Counted from the stretch's first letter, positions 9,508-18,180 are shown. The stretch is 64,000 bases of DNA from Candidatus Soleaferrea massiliensis AP7 (GCF_000820765.1 NZ_CCYH01000029.1:124001-188000); one strand, 5' to 3'. Made by a program: numbers and translations. The notes: generated by a model from the sequence alone, not told the origin.

Positions 9508-9537
9508 CATATTTCCTCCATATCGATATGGTATTCT
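9508..9537 (+). promoter_or_regulatory. promoter with two 11-bp-spaced CATA repeats, upstream of the response regulator
   Basis: Two CATA boxes (9508-9511, 9519-9522, in the context TTTCATA and CTCCATA) are exactly 11 bp apart and lie 13 bp before a TATTCT -10 box (9532-9537). No good -35 hexamer is visible. The same layout precedes the permease gene at 11466, so this is most likely the binding site of the response regulator encoded next to it (autoregulation). The leader to ATG 9556 would be very short. Confidence 0.55.
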
Positions 9538-9555
9538 GAGACAGGAGGTGTTTCT

Positions 9556-10221
9556 ATGGCGACGCTGCTGATTGTTGAAGACGATAAAAAGACAAACGAG
9601 GCCATCTGCGAGTATCTCAGGTCCGCCGGACACAAGACCATTCCGGCCTATGACGGAACAGAGGCGATACAGATTTTTCGAGAAGAGAAGGATGACCTTG
9701 CCATTTTGGATATCATGCTCCCCAAAATGACCGGGCTGGCCGTTTTGCACGAAATCCGGCGGGCAAGCCCTCTTCCCGTTCTCATGCTCACCGCGGTTGA
9801 AGACGAGTATACCCAGGTGCAAAGCTTTGACGAGGAGGCGGACGATTATATCACCAAGCCCTTCTCTATGGTTCTGCTGGGAAAACGGATCACGGCGCTT
9901 CTGCGGCGAAGCGGTCAAAGTATCCTGCCAGCTTTGATGAACTTTGGGGATGTAACCGTGGACTTTTCCGGCTATACGGCCTGGGATCCGAACGGAAAAA
10001 TTGAATTGACGCCCAAGGAAATCGACTTGCTGCGGCTGTTTGTAGAGCACAAGGGCCTGGTACTCACAAGGAATCAGATTCTGGATGAACTGTGGGGCGA
10101 CGAAAATCCGATCATCGACCGGACCATTGACACCTATGTCAAAAACCTGCGCAAAAAATGCCGGCTCGATTGCCTTGTCACGGTGAAAGGGATTGGATAC
10201 AAATATGAGGTGAGAGAATGA
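9556..10221 (+). CDS. OmpR/PhoB-family response regulator
   Basis: Start ATG 9556 follows an AGGAGGTG ribosome site; the frame stays open further upstream but through the promoter. The protein is ~221 residues: a receiver domain with the acidic pair in VEDDKK, phospho-acceptor Asp52 (ILDIMLPKMTG) and the conserved Lys in TKPF, then a winged-helix output domain (ELTPKEIDLLRLF, TIDTYVKNLRKK, VKGIGYKYE). It overlaps the sensor kinase gene by 4 bases (ATGA). By context it probably activates the ABC permease gene downstream through 11-bp direct repeats and autoregulates. The cassette resembles peptide-antibiotic detoxification systems of Firmicutes, but the inducer is unknown. Confidence 0.9.
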   Translation: MATLLIVEDDKKTNEAICEYLRSAGHKTIPAYDGTEAIQIFREEKDDLAILDIMLPKMTGLAVLHEIRRASPLPVLMLTAVEDEYTQVQSFDEEADDYITKPFSMVLLGKRITALLRRSGQSILPALMNFGDVTVDFSGYTAWDPNGKIELTPKEIDLLRLFVEHKGLVLTRNQILDELWGDENPIIDRTIDTYVKNLRKKCRLDCLVTVKGIGYKYEVRE

Positions 10222-11336
10222 AACGGTTGAAGATCTACCCAAAAACATTTTGCTATACCTTGGGGCTGCTGCTGTTTATTGTACTGGTGGCCCACGCGCT
10301 GCTGTATTTTCTCACCCCGCAGGTGCCGCTGGAGCTATCGACCAGCCCCGACCCTGGTGATATGATGCTCACCGGAAAATTTAATTTGACGCCGTATATC
10401 ACGCAGATGATCCAAAGGGTCCTTCCGATTTCGCTCTTCTGCTGCGTCGTGATTTCCGTCCTCTGCTCCCTGTTGTTCTCCAGGCAAATTACGGTTCCGG
10501 TCAAACAAATCTCGGCCGTCACCGAGCGGATGGCACAGATGGACAAAACCGCAGCTTGCGAGCTCCATATGAAGGATGAAATCGGCGTGTTAGCCGACAA
10601 TATCAACGGACTATATCAAAACCTGCTGGCAACCATTGAAAATTTGGAGATTGAAAAACGGCGTGTACGGGAAATGGAACAGTCCAAAATGGATTTCATG
10701 CGGGCGGCTTCACACGAACTGAAAACCCCTATCACTGCCCTGAACGCCACACTGGAGAATATGATCCTCGGCATTGGGAAATATCGAGATTTCGACGTCT
10801 ACCTGCCGGAATGCAAGGAAATGACGGAGCGGCTGGCGGAGATGATTCGGGATATTTTGGAGACCTCAAAGCTGGGTAGCCCGTTGATACATGAGACCCC
10901 GGTAGAAACCGATTTGCCATCTCTGCTGACCCCGCTATGCGAACCATATGAGCAGATCGCCAGAGCGCGCGGAACCATTTTCAATTTGGACTTGTCAGGC
11001 GGATTTTCTGTCCAACTGCCGCCGCAGACGTTTGGCAAAGCAGTCTCCAACGTTCTCGCCAACGCTGTCGCTTACACGGAAGCGGGCAAGACAATTTCTG
11101 TTTATTTTAATCATTCCGCCCTGGTGGTCGAAAACGAATGTACGCCGATTCCGGCCGAATCCCTGCGGCATGTTTTTGAGCCCTTCTACCGGCCCGACTA
11201 TGCCCGGAACCGCGATGACGGCGGGAACGGGCTGGGACTGTATATCGTCGATACGCTCTTAAAAGCAATGCATCTTTCCTATTCTTTTTGTCCGATTGAG
11301 CAGCCGCCTGGCATGCGATTTGAAATTTATTTATAA
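10218..11336 (+). CDS. membrane sensor histidine kinase
   Basis: A 372-residue protein. One N-terminal membrane helix (about 10-33), a short extracellular segment of ~45 residues, a second helix (about 72-93), a HAMP-like region, HisKA with His166 in AASHELKTPITAL, and HATPase motifs NVLANAVAY, an N-box variant and GGNGLGLYIV. The small extracellular loop suggests that sensing happens at the membrane or through the transporter rather than by a large ligand domain. Its start overlaps the response regulator stop, so the two are translationally coupled. A terminator follows, so the permease and ATPase genes downstream form a separate transcription unit. Confidence 0.9.
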   Translation: MKRLKIYPKTFCYTLGLLLFIVLVAHALLYFLTPQVPLELSTSPDPGDMMLTGKFNLTPYITQMIQRVLPISLFCCVVISVLCSLLFSRQITVPVKQISAVTERMAQMDKTAACELHMKDEIGVLADNINGLYQNLLATIENLEIEKRRVREMEQSKMDFMRAASHELKTPITALNATLENMILGIGKYRDFDVYLPECKEMTERLAEMIRDILETSKLGSPLIHETPVETDLPSLLTPLCEPYEQIARARGTIFNLDLSGGFSVQLPPQTFGKAVSNVLANAVAYTEAGKTISVYFNHSALVVENECTPIPAESLRHVFEPFYRPDYARNRDDGGNGLGLYIVDTLLKAMHLSYSFCPIEQPPGMRFEIYL

Positions 11337-11347
11337 TTGTAAACGTG

Positions 11348-11378
11348 AAAGCTCTCTGAGAATTCTGAGAGCTTTTTG
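11348..11378 (+). terminator. terminator after the sensor kinase
   Basis: A 9-bp stem (11348-11356 AAAGCTCTC with 11367-11375 GAGAGCTTT) runs into TTTTT. It separates the RR-kinase operon from the permease gene, which has its own promoter. Confidence 0.75.
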
Positions 11379-11383
11379 CATTC

Positions 11384-11435
11384 CATACCCATTCCATATA
11401 CGTTTCATACAGCCTCCATACCGGCGTGCTATTCT
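11384..11435 (+). promoter_or_regulatory. permease promoter with four CATA direct repeats at 11-bp spacing
   Basis: CATA begins at 11384, 11395, 11406 and 11417, i.e. exactly one helical turn apart, each preceded by a TTC/TCC-type half. The last box is 13 bp before a TATTCT -10 box (11430-11435), the same distance as at the response-regulator promoter. The -35 hexamer is poor, as expected for activator-dependent transcription. The likely ligand is the phosphorylated regulator encoded at 9556. Confidence 0.6.
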
Positions 11436-11465
11436 AATGTTGCAATCAATATGGAGGTGTTCAAT

Positions 11466-12890
11466 ATGGGCTTTATCAAACGGGCGTTTTTATACGTCAC
11501 CAAAAAAAGAGGCAAAAGCGCTCTGCTGTTCATCATTCTGCTGGTGATGGCGACCTTTGTGCTGACAGGGCTTTCCATTGAGAAGGCGACACGGGTCACG
11601 CAGGACAATTTGCGTTACGCATTGGGCGGGGAATTTGAGATGGCGCCCGACTACTCGGAAAACAATCCGTATTACAGGATGGAAACCGACGAAGAGGGCA
11701 ACTTTACCATAGACACCAAGATGCCCGTCACCCAGGAAATCATCGATCAGGTGATGGGAACGGCCGGGATTAAGAGCTATGACGGCATGTCGCAATGCCT
11801 TGTCGCCACGAATCTGGACGTCATTCCCGGTACGGTTCCCGTCAAAGACAAATACAGAGACCGGGTGTACGGCCGGTTTGTAACGGGCACGGAAAACAGC
11901 AAACTCTTCCGGGATGAGACGCTGAAGCTCGTCGAGGGCAGCCATGTGCCGGCGGACGGCGGGCATGGGGCGGTCATCAGTAAGGCTTTGGCCGAAAAAA
12001 ACGGCCTGAAAATCGGAGACAGCATCACCTTAACCGTGGATGGCGGCGAAAAAACCGAAATCAAAATCATCGGGCTGTTTGAGGTGGTAAAACAGGAGCA
12101 GGCCTATACCAACGTCAACTCCTTTGATAAACTGGAAAACCAAATCTTTTCCGGCATAGAAGCCTATCAGGAGCTGATGTCAGACTCTGCGGCGGGCTAC
12201 CAAAGCGTCGTATTTGGGGTAAACGACCCGGCGCAGCTCGACGGGATTGTGGCCGGACTCAAGCAGAACGACGCCATCGACTGGCGGGCGTTCAAGGTGG
12301 AGACAAACAATAAAACCTACCAGGCGGCCGCCGCACCGCTGGAAAAATTCCAAACCCTGATTACCACCGTTCTCATCCTGATTGTGGCAGTCAGCGCTGT
12401 TGTGCTGTCCCTAATCCTGACCATGTGGGCAAAAAACCGCATCCATGAAACGGGTGTGCTGCTCTCCATTGGAATCAAAAAAACTGCGATCATCGGCCAA
12501 TATCTGGCGGAGGTGCTCCTCATCGCGGTGTTCGCGTTCGGGCTGTCCTTCTTCTCCAGCAACCTCATCGCGGGCCAGATTGGCAACAGCCTGTTACAGG
12601 CGCAGGTACAGTCCGAGGAAGAGCAAACCGTACCGCAGGACGATAACGGGCTGCAAATTAAGATGAAGGACGACGCGAATCAGAACGACATTGTTGTCAA
12701 TGACAATGGCGACGGCGGGGAATCGATACAGAAGAATGCTTCGGTGGAACCGCTCGATGTATCCATCGGACTCGACAATATGGCCGAGCTTTATCTCATC
12801 GGTTTCGCCATTATCATTCTTTCGGTCGGCATTTCCTCGGCGTCGGTTATGCGCCTGAAGCCCAGAGAAATTCTATCAAAAATGAGTTGA
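11466..12890 (+). CDS. FtsX-type ABC transporter permease
   Basis: Start ATG 11466 follows a GGAGGTG ribosome site. The ~474-residue protein has an N-terminal membrane helix (LLFIILLVMATFVLTGL), a large extracytoplasmic domain of about 270 residues as in MacB/BceB-like proteins, then three more helices: two near residues 290-400 and a last one at the C-terminus before a MRLKPREILSKMS tail. A hydrophilic Asp/Asn-rich insert (about 380-440) between the last helices is unusual in length. The ATPase gene follows 18 bases later. Family knowledge suggests peptide or antimicrobial export, removal from the membrane, or mechanical coupling to an external partner; the substrate cannot be read from the sequence. 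Confidence 0.88.
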   Translation: MGFIKRAFLYVTKKRGKSALLFIILLVMATFVLTGLSIEKATRVTQDNLRYALGGEFEMAPDYSENNPYYRMETDEEGNFTIDTKMPVTQEIIDQVMGTAGIKSYDGMSQCLVATNLDVIPGTVPVKDKYRDRVYGRFVTGTENSKLFRDETLKLVEGSHVPADGGHGAVISKALAEKNGLKIGDSITLTVDGGEKTEIKIIGLFEVVKQEQAYTNVNSFDKLENQIFSGIEAYQELMSDSAAGYQSVVFGVNDPAQLDGIVAGLKQNDAIDWRAFKVETNNKTYQAAAAPLEKFQTLITTVLILIVAVSAVVLSLILTMWAKNRIHETGVLLSIGIKKTAIIGQYLAEVLLIAVFAFGLSFFSSNLIAGQIGNSLLQAQVQSEEEQTVPQDDNGLQIKMKDDANQNDIVVNDNGDGGESIQKNASVEPLDVSIGLDNMAELYLIGFAIIILSVGISSASVMRLKPREILSKMS

Positions 12891-12908
12891 TGAGGGGAGA
12901 AATATCAA

Positions 12909-13547
12909 ATGGCTGTTTTAGAAACCAAAGAGGTCTTTTATTCCTACGCGAAGGGAAACAAGGTCTTGTCCGGGGTGAATGCCGTATTTGAAACAGGATT
13001 GATGTATGCGATTCTGGGGCCGTCCGGCTCGGGCAAAACGACACTGCTCTCCCTCTTGGGCGGGCTGGACTCCCCGACAAAAGGTGAAATCCTTTTTGAC
13101 GGAGAAAACATCGCCGGGCATGGTCTGCAATATTACCGGCGCAATCATGTCTCCCTGATTTTTCAGAGCTATAACCTGATCGATTATATGACGCCGGTGG
13201 AAAACGTGAAATTGACCGCCCGGCAGGACGCCCTGCCCATTCTGGAGCGGCTGGGACTGACGACGGAGGAGGCGAAGCGCAATGTCCTCAAGCTCTCCGG
13301 TGGCCAGCAGCAGCGGGTGGCCATCGCCCGCACGCTGGCATCCGGCGCCCCGTTTATCCTGGCGGACGAGCCCACGGGCAACCTGGACGAGGACACGGCG
13401 GCTGAAATCACAGGCATCTTAAAGGAAAGCTCCCATGAACTCGATAAGTGCGTGATCGTTGTGACCCATTCAAATGAACTGGCAAAGCAGGCGGATGTGG
13501 TTTTGAAATTGAAGCGCGGCAGCCTGCAGACGGTGAAAACACAGTAG
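12909..13547 (+). CDS. ABC transporter ATP-binding protein (MacB/LolD type)
   Basis: A 212-residue ATPase partner of the preceding permease. Walker [13 protein letters not shown] (near 38), Q-loop [13 protein letters not shown], signature [13 protein letters not shown], Walker [13 protein letters not shown] and the H-loop VVTHSNE are all intact. It is slightly shorter than usual because the helical segment after the Q-loop is reduced ([21 protein letters not shown]). It lies 18 bases downstream of the permease and ends the unit before a strong terminator at 13658. One permease of the MacB type usually homodimerises with two copies of this ATPase. Confidence 0.92.
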   Translation: MAVLETKEVFYSYAKGNKVLSGVNAVFETGLMYAILGPSGSGKTTLLSLLGGLDSPTKGEILFDGENIAGHGLQYYRRNHVSLIFQSYNLIDYMTPVENVKLTARQDALPILERLGLTTEEAKRNVLKLSGGQQQRVAIARTLASGAPFILADEPTGNLDEDTAAEITGILKESSHELDKCVIVVTHSNELAKQADVVLKLKRGSLQTVKTQ

Positions 13548-13657
13548 CGATTCGCCGGCATCCAACGCTGATTTCTATAGACGCCGAAAAGCGGAGAGAA
13601 TGTATGCCTGATACAGACGCAGCGTAGGACAGGACTCCATAGAGAAAATAAATGGAT

Positions 13658-13708
13658 AAACGGCCTGTACTAGTCTCCTGGAGGAGGGACTAATACAGGC
13701 CGTTTTAG
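13658..13708 (+). terminator. strong terminator after the ABC cassette
   Basis: A 12-bp perfect stem (13658-13669 with 13694-13705, arm AAACGGCCTGTA) encloses a second, inner TAGTC/GACTA pairing and ends in TTTT. The A-rich opposite side means it could also act weakly on the minus strand. Confidence 0.8.
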
Positions 13709-13938
13709 AGAATTACGCAAGGCAGACCTGTAACTTGCCAATGGATACCGCTCTGCCTTATGTGGATTGGCCCTTTGCAGTATTTTATAAAGAATACAAG
13801 CATGGGATTTGCATATGCGGGCTTGCTCTGCTTCCGTGTTTATGGTATTTATGGCACAGCCTGCGGCAGCCCGCCCGAAAAGACAGCAAAAAATATTAAA
13901 AGCCCGCCTGTATTCGTTTCCTTGGAAACAAGTGGAGA
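13706..13938. other. intergenic stretch with no recognisable gene
   Basis: Together with the terminator before it and the promoter after it, this makes a ~460-base gap between 13547 and 14007. Short frames exist on both strands, but none has a ribosome site, family motif or partner. A GC-rich CCCGCC-containing segment near 13870-13910 could fold weakly. Nothing else is seen. Confidence 0.6.
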
Positions 13939-13990
13939 TTGACAAATGGAATCTACTATGGTAGACTGTAATAAAATCTACACTGGTAGT
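13939..13990 (+). promoter_or_regulatory. promoter with two operator dyads for the BlaI-type repressor
   Basis: TTGACA (13939-13944), a 17-bp spacer and TAGACT (13962-13967) form a strong promoter. Two dyads overlap it: TCTAC-TATG-GTAGA (13952-13965) and TCTAC-ACTG-GTAGT (13977-13990), 25 bp centre to centre. The arrangement of two short dyads over the -10 and start region is typical of BlaI/MecI repressors, whose gene starts at 14007. Confidence 0.7.
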
Positions 13991-14006
13991 CTAAGGAGGA
14001 TGTTCT

Positions 14007-14369
14007 ATGGAAATTAAACTGCATGACGCGGAACTGAAAGTGATGGACGTCATCTGGAGCGAGGGAACGGTGAGCGCTAAGCATATTTATGAAACGCTCA
14101 AGGAGAGGTTCGGCTACAGCCGCAGCGCCACCTATACCCTGATTAAGCGGTGCATCGACAAGGGTGCCATTGAGCGCATCGAGCCGGGATTCCTGTGCGA
14201 GGCGCTGGTACAAAAGGAAGAAGCGCAGGAGCTGGCAACCAGAGAGCTTATCAACAAGCTGTACGACGGCTCAGCAGACAAGCTGGTGGCCTCCATCCTG
14301 GGAAAACGGGATTTGCCTCATGAGGAGATTGAGCGCCTGCGAAAAATAGTAAGGGATTGGGAGGAATAG
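14007..14369 (+). CDS. BlaI/MecI/CopY-family transcriptional repressor
   Basis: A 120-residue winged-helix repressor. The N-terminal DNA-binding part carries the family signature (LHDAELKVMDVIWSEGTVSAK, then YSRSATYTLIKRCIDKGAIER) and a C-terminal helical dimerisation tail (ELINKLYDGSADKLVASIL). The site cleaved in BlaI/MecI lies in this tail, but no precise scissile bond can be claimed. An AGGAGG ribosome site precedes ATG 14007. It is the first gene of a five-gene operon and ends 1 base before the M56 peptidase gene, the usual sensor-protease partner. It probably represses its own operon through the two dyads just upstream. Confidence 0.92.
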   Translation: MEIKLHDAELKVMDVIWSEGTVSAKHIYETLKERFGYSRSATYTLIKRCIDKGAIERIEPGFLCEALVQKEEAQELATRELINKLYDGSADKLVASILGKRDLPHEEIERLRKIVRDWEE

Positions 14370-14370
14370 T

Positions 14371-15354
14371 ATGACTCTGTTTTCGGTACAGCTGCGGGCT
14401 GCCCTCCTGATCCTGCTGATCGTGGCGCTCCGCTCGCTGTTTCTCTACAAGCTGCCGAAAAAGGTTTTCCTGGGCCTGTGGACGCTGGCGCTGCTCCGGC
14501 TGTTTATTCCCTATACCGGAAGTCTGTCGCTGGGATTTTCCATTCCGGGTATTGAGCAGATCTGGCTCGCTTTGCTGCCGGTTTCCAACGGAACGCCCGG
14601 CGCTCAGACCATCGACACGGCAAATGCCAGTATGGTGTTTATCACCTATTCGGTTCCAAGCTTCCTGCTATGGATTTGGCTGGCGGGCTGCCTGGCCTTG
14701 GCCGTCTGGTTTATCATCGGCCATCTTCACGGCAAGCGGATTTTTCGCTTTGCCTATCCCGCCGAATCAGAGGCTGTAACGCACTGGATGGATGAAAACA
14801 AAATTCAAAGAAGGGTTCGGATTTTGGTCTGCCCGGAGCTGTCCTCCGCCTTGACATACGGTATATTCCGGCCCGTCATCCTGTTGCCGGCCACAATGGA
14901 TTTAAGCGATACCGAACGTCTTCCTCTCATCTTATCCCATGAACTGGAGCATATCCGGCACTTTGATGTTCTGTGGAAATGGACCTCCGCTCTTGCGCTC
15001 TGCCTATTCTGGTACAATCCCATGGTTTGGGCCATGCACATCCTGCTGGGCCGGGATTTGGAGCTGCATTGCGATGAGTGCGTGCTGAAAAAGCTGGGCA
15101 TCACCAAAAAGAGCAAGTCGGAATACGCCATGGCGCTGCTCTCACTCGCTGAAGAAAAGAGCACGTCGTTTTCCATGTTCAGCCATTTCGGCCAAAGCGC
15201 CACCGAAGAGCGCATTTTGTCGGTCATGCACAGCCGTTACGCACCGGCCATGTTCATGGGGCTTGCCCTGCTGGGAATCGTGATTTTAGCGCTGCTTAGC
15301 TTTCTATCATTTTCCATGGCAGACAGCGTGGCGTTTACACTTCCAATACAGTAA
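14371..15354 (+). CDS. BlaR1-like M56 membrane metallopeptidase without sensor domain
   Basis: A 327-residue integral membrane peptidase. Hydrophobic helices near residues 8-25, 33-52 and 92-115 precede a cytosolic zinc-protease domain with HELEH (His190, Glu191, His194) and a downstream E/CDECV region supplying a further zinc ligand. A last helix lies at the C-terminus (about 292-318). BlaR1/MecR1 proteins carry an extra ~250-residue penicillin-binding sensor after this helix; here the protein stops about 15 residues beyond it. The signal must therefore be sensed by the membrane part or by another protein, for example the FtsX-type permease encoded next. Likely role: cleaving or inactivating the BlaI-type repressor. 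Confidence 0.85.
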   Translation: MTLFSVQLRAALLILLIVALRSLFLYKLPKKVFLGLWTLALLRLFIPYTGSLSLGFSIPGIEQIWLALLPVSNGTPGAQTIDTANASMVFITYSVPSFLLWIWLAGCLALAVWFIIGHLHGKRIFRFAYPAESEAVTHWMDENKIQRRVRILVCPELSSALTYGIFRPVILLPATMDLSDTERLPLILSHELEHIRHFDVLWKWTSALALCLFWYNPMVWAMHILLGRDLELHCDECVLKKLGITKKSKSEYAMALLSLAEEKSTSFSMFSHFGQSATEERILSVMHSRYAPAMFMGLALLGIVILALLSFLSFSMADSVAFTLPIQ

Positions 15355-15367
15355 AGGAGCTGAATAT

Positions 15368-16711
15368 ATGTATCTGCTGAAAAACGCCCTGAAAAATCTG
15401 AGCCGGAATAAGGGGCGCAATATCCTGATCGGCCTGATTACCCTGGCGATTATTCTCGCCGTCTCGGTTTCCATTGTCATCAATACCACAGTGGATTCGA
15501 TTACCAAAGACTACAAGTCACGGTTCGGCGCAGAGGTGACCCTGTTCCTCGATACGGAGACCGCCAAACAGCACACCGACATCCAATATCCCACAGCACA
15601 GCAGCAGATGGAGATCGCCAAATCTGGCCTACTGCAAAAGACGGACTATGCAAGCACCCTCTCCGTGGCGCTTCAAGATTTGGAGGCGATTGGCGGTACA
15701 ATGGTCGGCGGCAGCGCGGACCTTTCCGGCGCGGACGACATATCGCCGGGCGCGAGGGTTAAAGCGACCTCTAACCCCAATATCAGCGAGGATTTTGCAA
15801 ACGGCAGCCGCTCGATTGCAGAGGGGCGGGCTTTTAAAGAGCCAAACGAGTGTCTGATCAGCGAGGAGCTCGCAAAGCTCAACGGTCTGTCCGTCGGGGA
15901 TCAAATTACCGTCACGAACACCATGAAAGACGCGCTCATGCCCCACACCTTTACTGTCTGTGGGATTTACCGGGATAACCTTCCGGAGGAAAACACCGGC
16001 TTCAATGTTCCACAGCTCAACCGGGGCAATGAGATTCTCACAGACTTGGACACCGCTTTGGGGATGGAGATGTACGGAGCGCGGGGCGTCCTGAACGCCA
16101 CCTATTTTCTGAAAGACCCTGGTATGCTGGAGGCATTTCAGAGGGAAGCGGCGGAGAAAGGCCTGGCGCCCTACTACCGCGCCACCACCGACGAGGACGC
16201 CTACAACAAAATTGTCGGCCCGGTGGAGGGCATCTCCAAAATCGTGACCATCTTTCTGGTGATGGTTTTGATTTTCGGCGGAGTCATCCTGCTGTTCCTC
16301 TCGGTGATGGCTGTCCGGGAGCGGGGGTATGAAATCGGCGTGCTGCGTGCCATGGGGATGAAGCGGGGCAAGGTAATCGTGGGCATGATCTGCGAATCCC
16401 TGATGATCGCCCTTCTCTGCCTGACCATCGGTCTGGCGCTCTCCACCACGCTCTCCCAGCCCATTGCGGATACGCTGCTTCAGGATCAAACCCGCATTGC
16501 TGAGGAGCAGCGGCAAAACAGCGGAACCATGGAGCTTATCCCCGGCGCGCAGGAGAAAAACACGATTTCTGAGATTTCGGTGCGGCTGACCCCACAGGCT
16601 ATCGGGCAAATCGGCGGTTTGGCGCTGGTGCTGGTTTTGATCTCTTCCTCGGCGGGAATTCTCTACATCACAAGATTTGAGCCAATGAAAATCCTTTCGG
16701 AAAGGGGCTAA
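15368..16711 (+). CDS. FtsX-type ABC transporter permease
   Basis: A 447-residue MacB-like permease. The N-terminal helix (NILIGLITLAIILAVSVSIV) is followed by a ~260-residue extracytoplasmic domain (about 45-290) and three C-terminal helices (near 292-318, 338-365 and 412-432), ending RFEPMKILSERG, the usual coupling tail. It lies 13 bases after the M56 gene and 2 bases before its ATPase gene. It is related to, but clearly diverged from, the permease at 11466. Control by a BlaI/M56 pair suggests a role in cell-envelope stress or antibiotic/peptide handling, which is inference from context. Confidence 0.88.
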   Translation: MYLLKNALKNLSRNKGRNILIGLITLAIILAVSVSIVINTTVDSITKDYKSRFGAEVTLFLDTETAKQHTDIQYPTAQQQMEIAKSGLLQKTDYASTLSVALQDLEAIGGTMVGGSADLSGADDISPGARVKATSNPNISEDFANGSRSIAEGRAFKEPNECLISEELAKLNGLSVGDQITVTNTMKDALMPHTFTVCGIYRDNLPEENTGFNVPQLNRGNEILTDLDTALGMEMYGARGVLNATYFLKDPGMLEAFQREAAEKGLAPYYRATTDEDAYNKIVGPVEGISKIVTIFLVMVLIFGGVILLFLSVMAVRERGYEIGVLRAMGMKRGKVIVGMICESLMIALLCLTIGLALSTTLSQPIADTLLQDQTRIAEEQRQNSGTMELIPGAQEKNTISEISVRLTPQAIGQIGGLALVLVLISSSAGILYITRFEPMKILSERG

Positions 16712-16713
16712 CC

Positions 16714-17382
16714 ATGAGTATTTTATCGCTGCAGAACGTGACCTATCAGTATGAGGGCACGAAGAAATCAGTTTTGAAGGACATCGACGCCGAATTCGAA
16801 ACCGGCGCGCTCTACGGGATTATGGGAAAATCCGGGGCGGGCAAGAGCACGCTGCTCTCCCTGATTTCCGGTTTGGATCTTGCAACCAGTGGTCTCGTAT
16901 CCTATGGCGGCAAGGATATGCGCCGTCTTGACCGCGACCGCTGCCGCGCAAAAGACATCGGCGTGATCTTTCAGGGATACAACCTGCTTACCAACGCCAC
17001 GGCGGTCGAGAATATCGAGCTTTCCATGCATATCTCAAAGGCAAAGATGAAAAATAAGCGCAAAGCCGCCTACGCTATGCTGGAGCGGGTGGGGATTGAC
17101 CGGGAAACCGCCGATAGGAAGGTCCTCAAGCTGTCGGGCGGAGAGCAGCAGCGGGTGGGGATCGCCAGGGCGCTTTCCCATGATCCGGCGCTCATCATCG
17201 CGGACGAGCCCACCGGCAATCTGGACGGCGACACCGAAGAGAACATCATGGGAATCCTCCGGGACATTGCCCATGAGCAGGGCAAGTGCGTCATCATCGT
17301 CACCCATTCTGACAAGGTGGCCGCGCACTGTGATGTCGTACATCATCTGGAAAAGGGTAAGCTGAGGGTTGTCGGCCAATAA
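16714..17382 (+). CDS. ABC transporter ATP-binding protein (MacB/LolD type)
   Basis: A 222-residue ATPase with Walker A GKSGAGKSTLLS, Q-loop IFQGYNLLTNATA, signature LSGGEQQRVGIAR, Walker [13 protein letters not shown] and the H-loop VTHSD. It starts 2 bases after the permease stop and is surely its partner. The operon context is repressor, peptidase, permease, ATPase, methyltransferase. No domain is missing. Confidence 0.92.
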   Translation: MSILSLQNVTYQYEGTKKSVLKDIDAEFETGALYGIMGKSGAGKSTLLSLISGLDLATSGLVSYGGKDMRRLDRDRCRAKDIGVIFQGYNLLTNATAVENIELSMHISKAKMKNKRKAAYAMLERVGIDRETADRKVLKLSGGEQQRVGIARALSHDPALIIADEPTGNLDGDTEENIMGILRDIAHEQGKCVIIVTHSDKVAAHCDVVHHLEKGKLRVVGQ

Positions 17383-17418
17383 TAGCTTGGAGGATTATAT
17401 GAAAAGGAGAAAACTAAC

Positions 17419-18180
17419 ATGGAAAACAAACAACCATCTGTAATGGATTTACTGATTGAAACGCACGCGGAGTTGGAACGGCAGGGGCCTGGCAGCCCGG
17501 AGATGACATGTAAGGCATTGGGCTTTCTTGATCATTTAGATCAAATCTCGCGCACAGCGGATTTAGGCTGTGGAAGCGGTGGGCAAACCATGGTGCTCGC
17601 GCAGCATCTGGCTGGAACCATCACCGGCTTAGACCTGTTTCCCGACTTCATCCATGTGCTGAATGAGAACGTGCAAAAGCGGAACGTTGAGGAACGAGTA
17701 AGGGGCGTTGTCGGCTCAATGGATGATTTGCCCTTTGAGAAAGAGACTTTTGATCTCATTTGGTCGGAGGGCGCGATAGACAACATCGGTTTTGAAAAAG
17801 GGCTTGCCCATTGGCACGGCTTTCTCAAAAAGAACGGCTATGTCGTCGTGACTTGCCCCTCATGGCTTACGAATGAGCGGCCGGCCGTCATTGAAAAATT
17901 CTGGTCCGATGCCGGAAGCGGCCTGGACGCGGTCGGGCATAACATTGAAGTCCTGCAAAAATGCGGCTATCAGTTTATCGCTTCCTTTGCGCTGCCGGAA
18001 ACATGCTGGACGGACAATTACTTCATTCCACGCGAAGCGGCGCTCAAAGGGCTTCTCAAAAAATATCCCGGAAATGAAACCGTGGAAGCGTTTGTCGCGG
18101 AGAACCGGTATGAGGTGGAACTGTATGCAAAGTACAAACAGTATTATGGATACATCTTCTATATTGGCAGGAAAATGTAG
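17419..18180 (+). CDS. class I SAM-dependent methyltransferase
   Basis: A 253-residue methyltransferase of the Rossmann type. Motif I ADLGCGSGGQT (near 47-57) binds SAM, the acidic end of the second strand is in GLDLFPDF, and motif IV-like FDLIWSEGAID follows. A C-terminal ~80 residues specific to a subfamily (YFIPREAALKGLLKKYP) probably form the substrate cap. The substrate is unknown. It lies 36 bases after the ATPase with its own GGAG ribosome site and appears to be the last gene of the BlaI-controlled operon, so it may modify the transported compound or its target. Confidence 0.85.
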   Translation: MENKQPSVMDLLIETHAELERQGPGSPEMTCKALGFLDHLDQISRTADLGCGSGGQTMVLAQHLAGTITGLDLFPDFIHVLNENVQKRNVEERVRGVVGSMDDLPFEKETFDLIWSEGAIDNIGFEKGLAHWHGFLKKNGYVVVTCPSWLTNERPAVIEKFWSDAGSGLDAVGHNIEVLQKCGYQFIASFALPETCWTDNYFIPREAALKGLLKKYPGNETVEAFVAENRYEVELYAKYKQYYGYIFYIGRKM

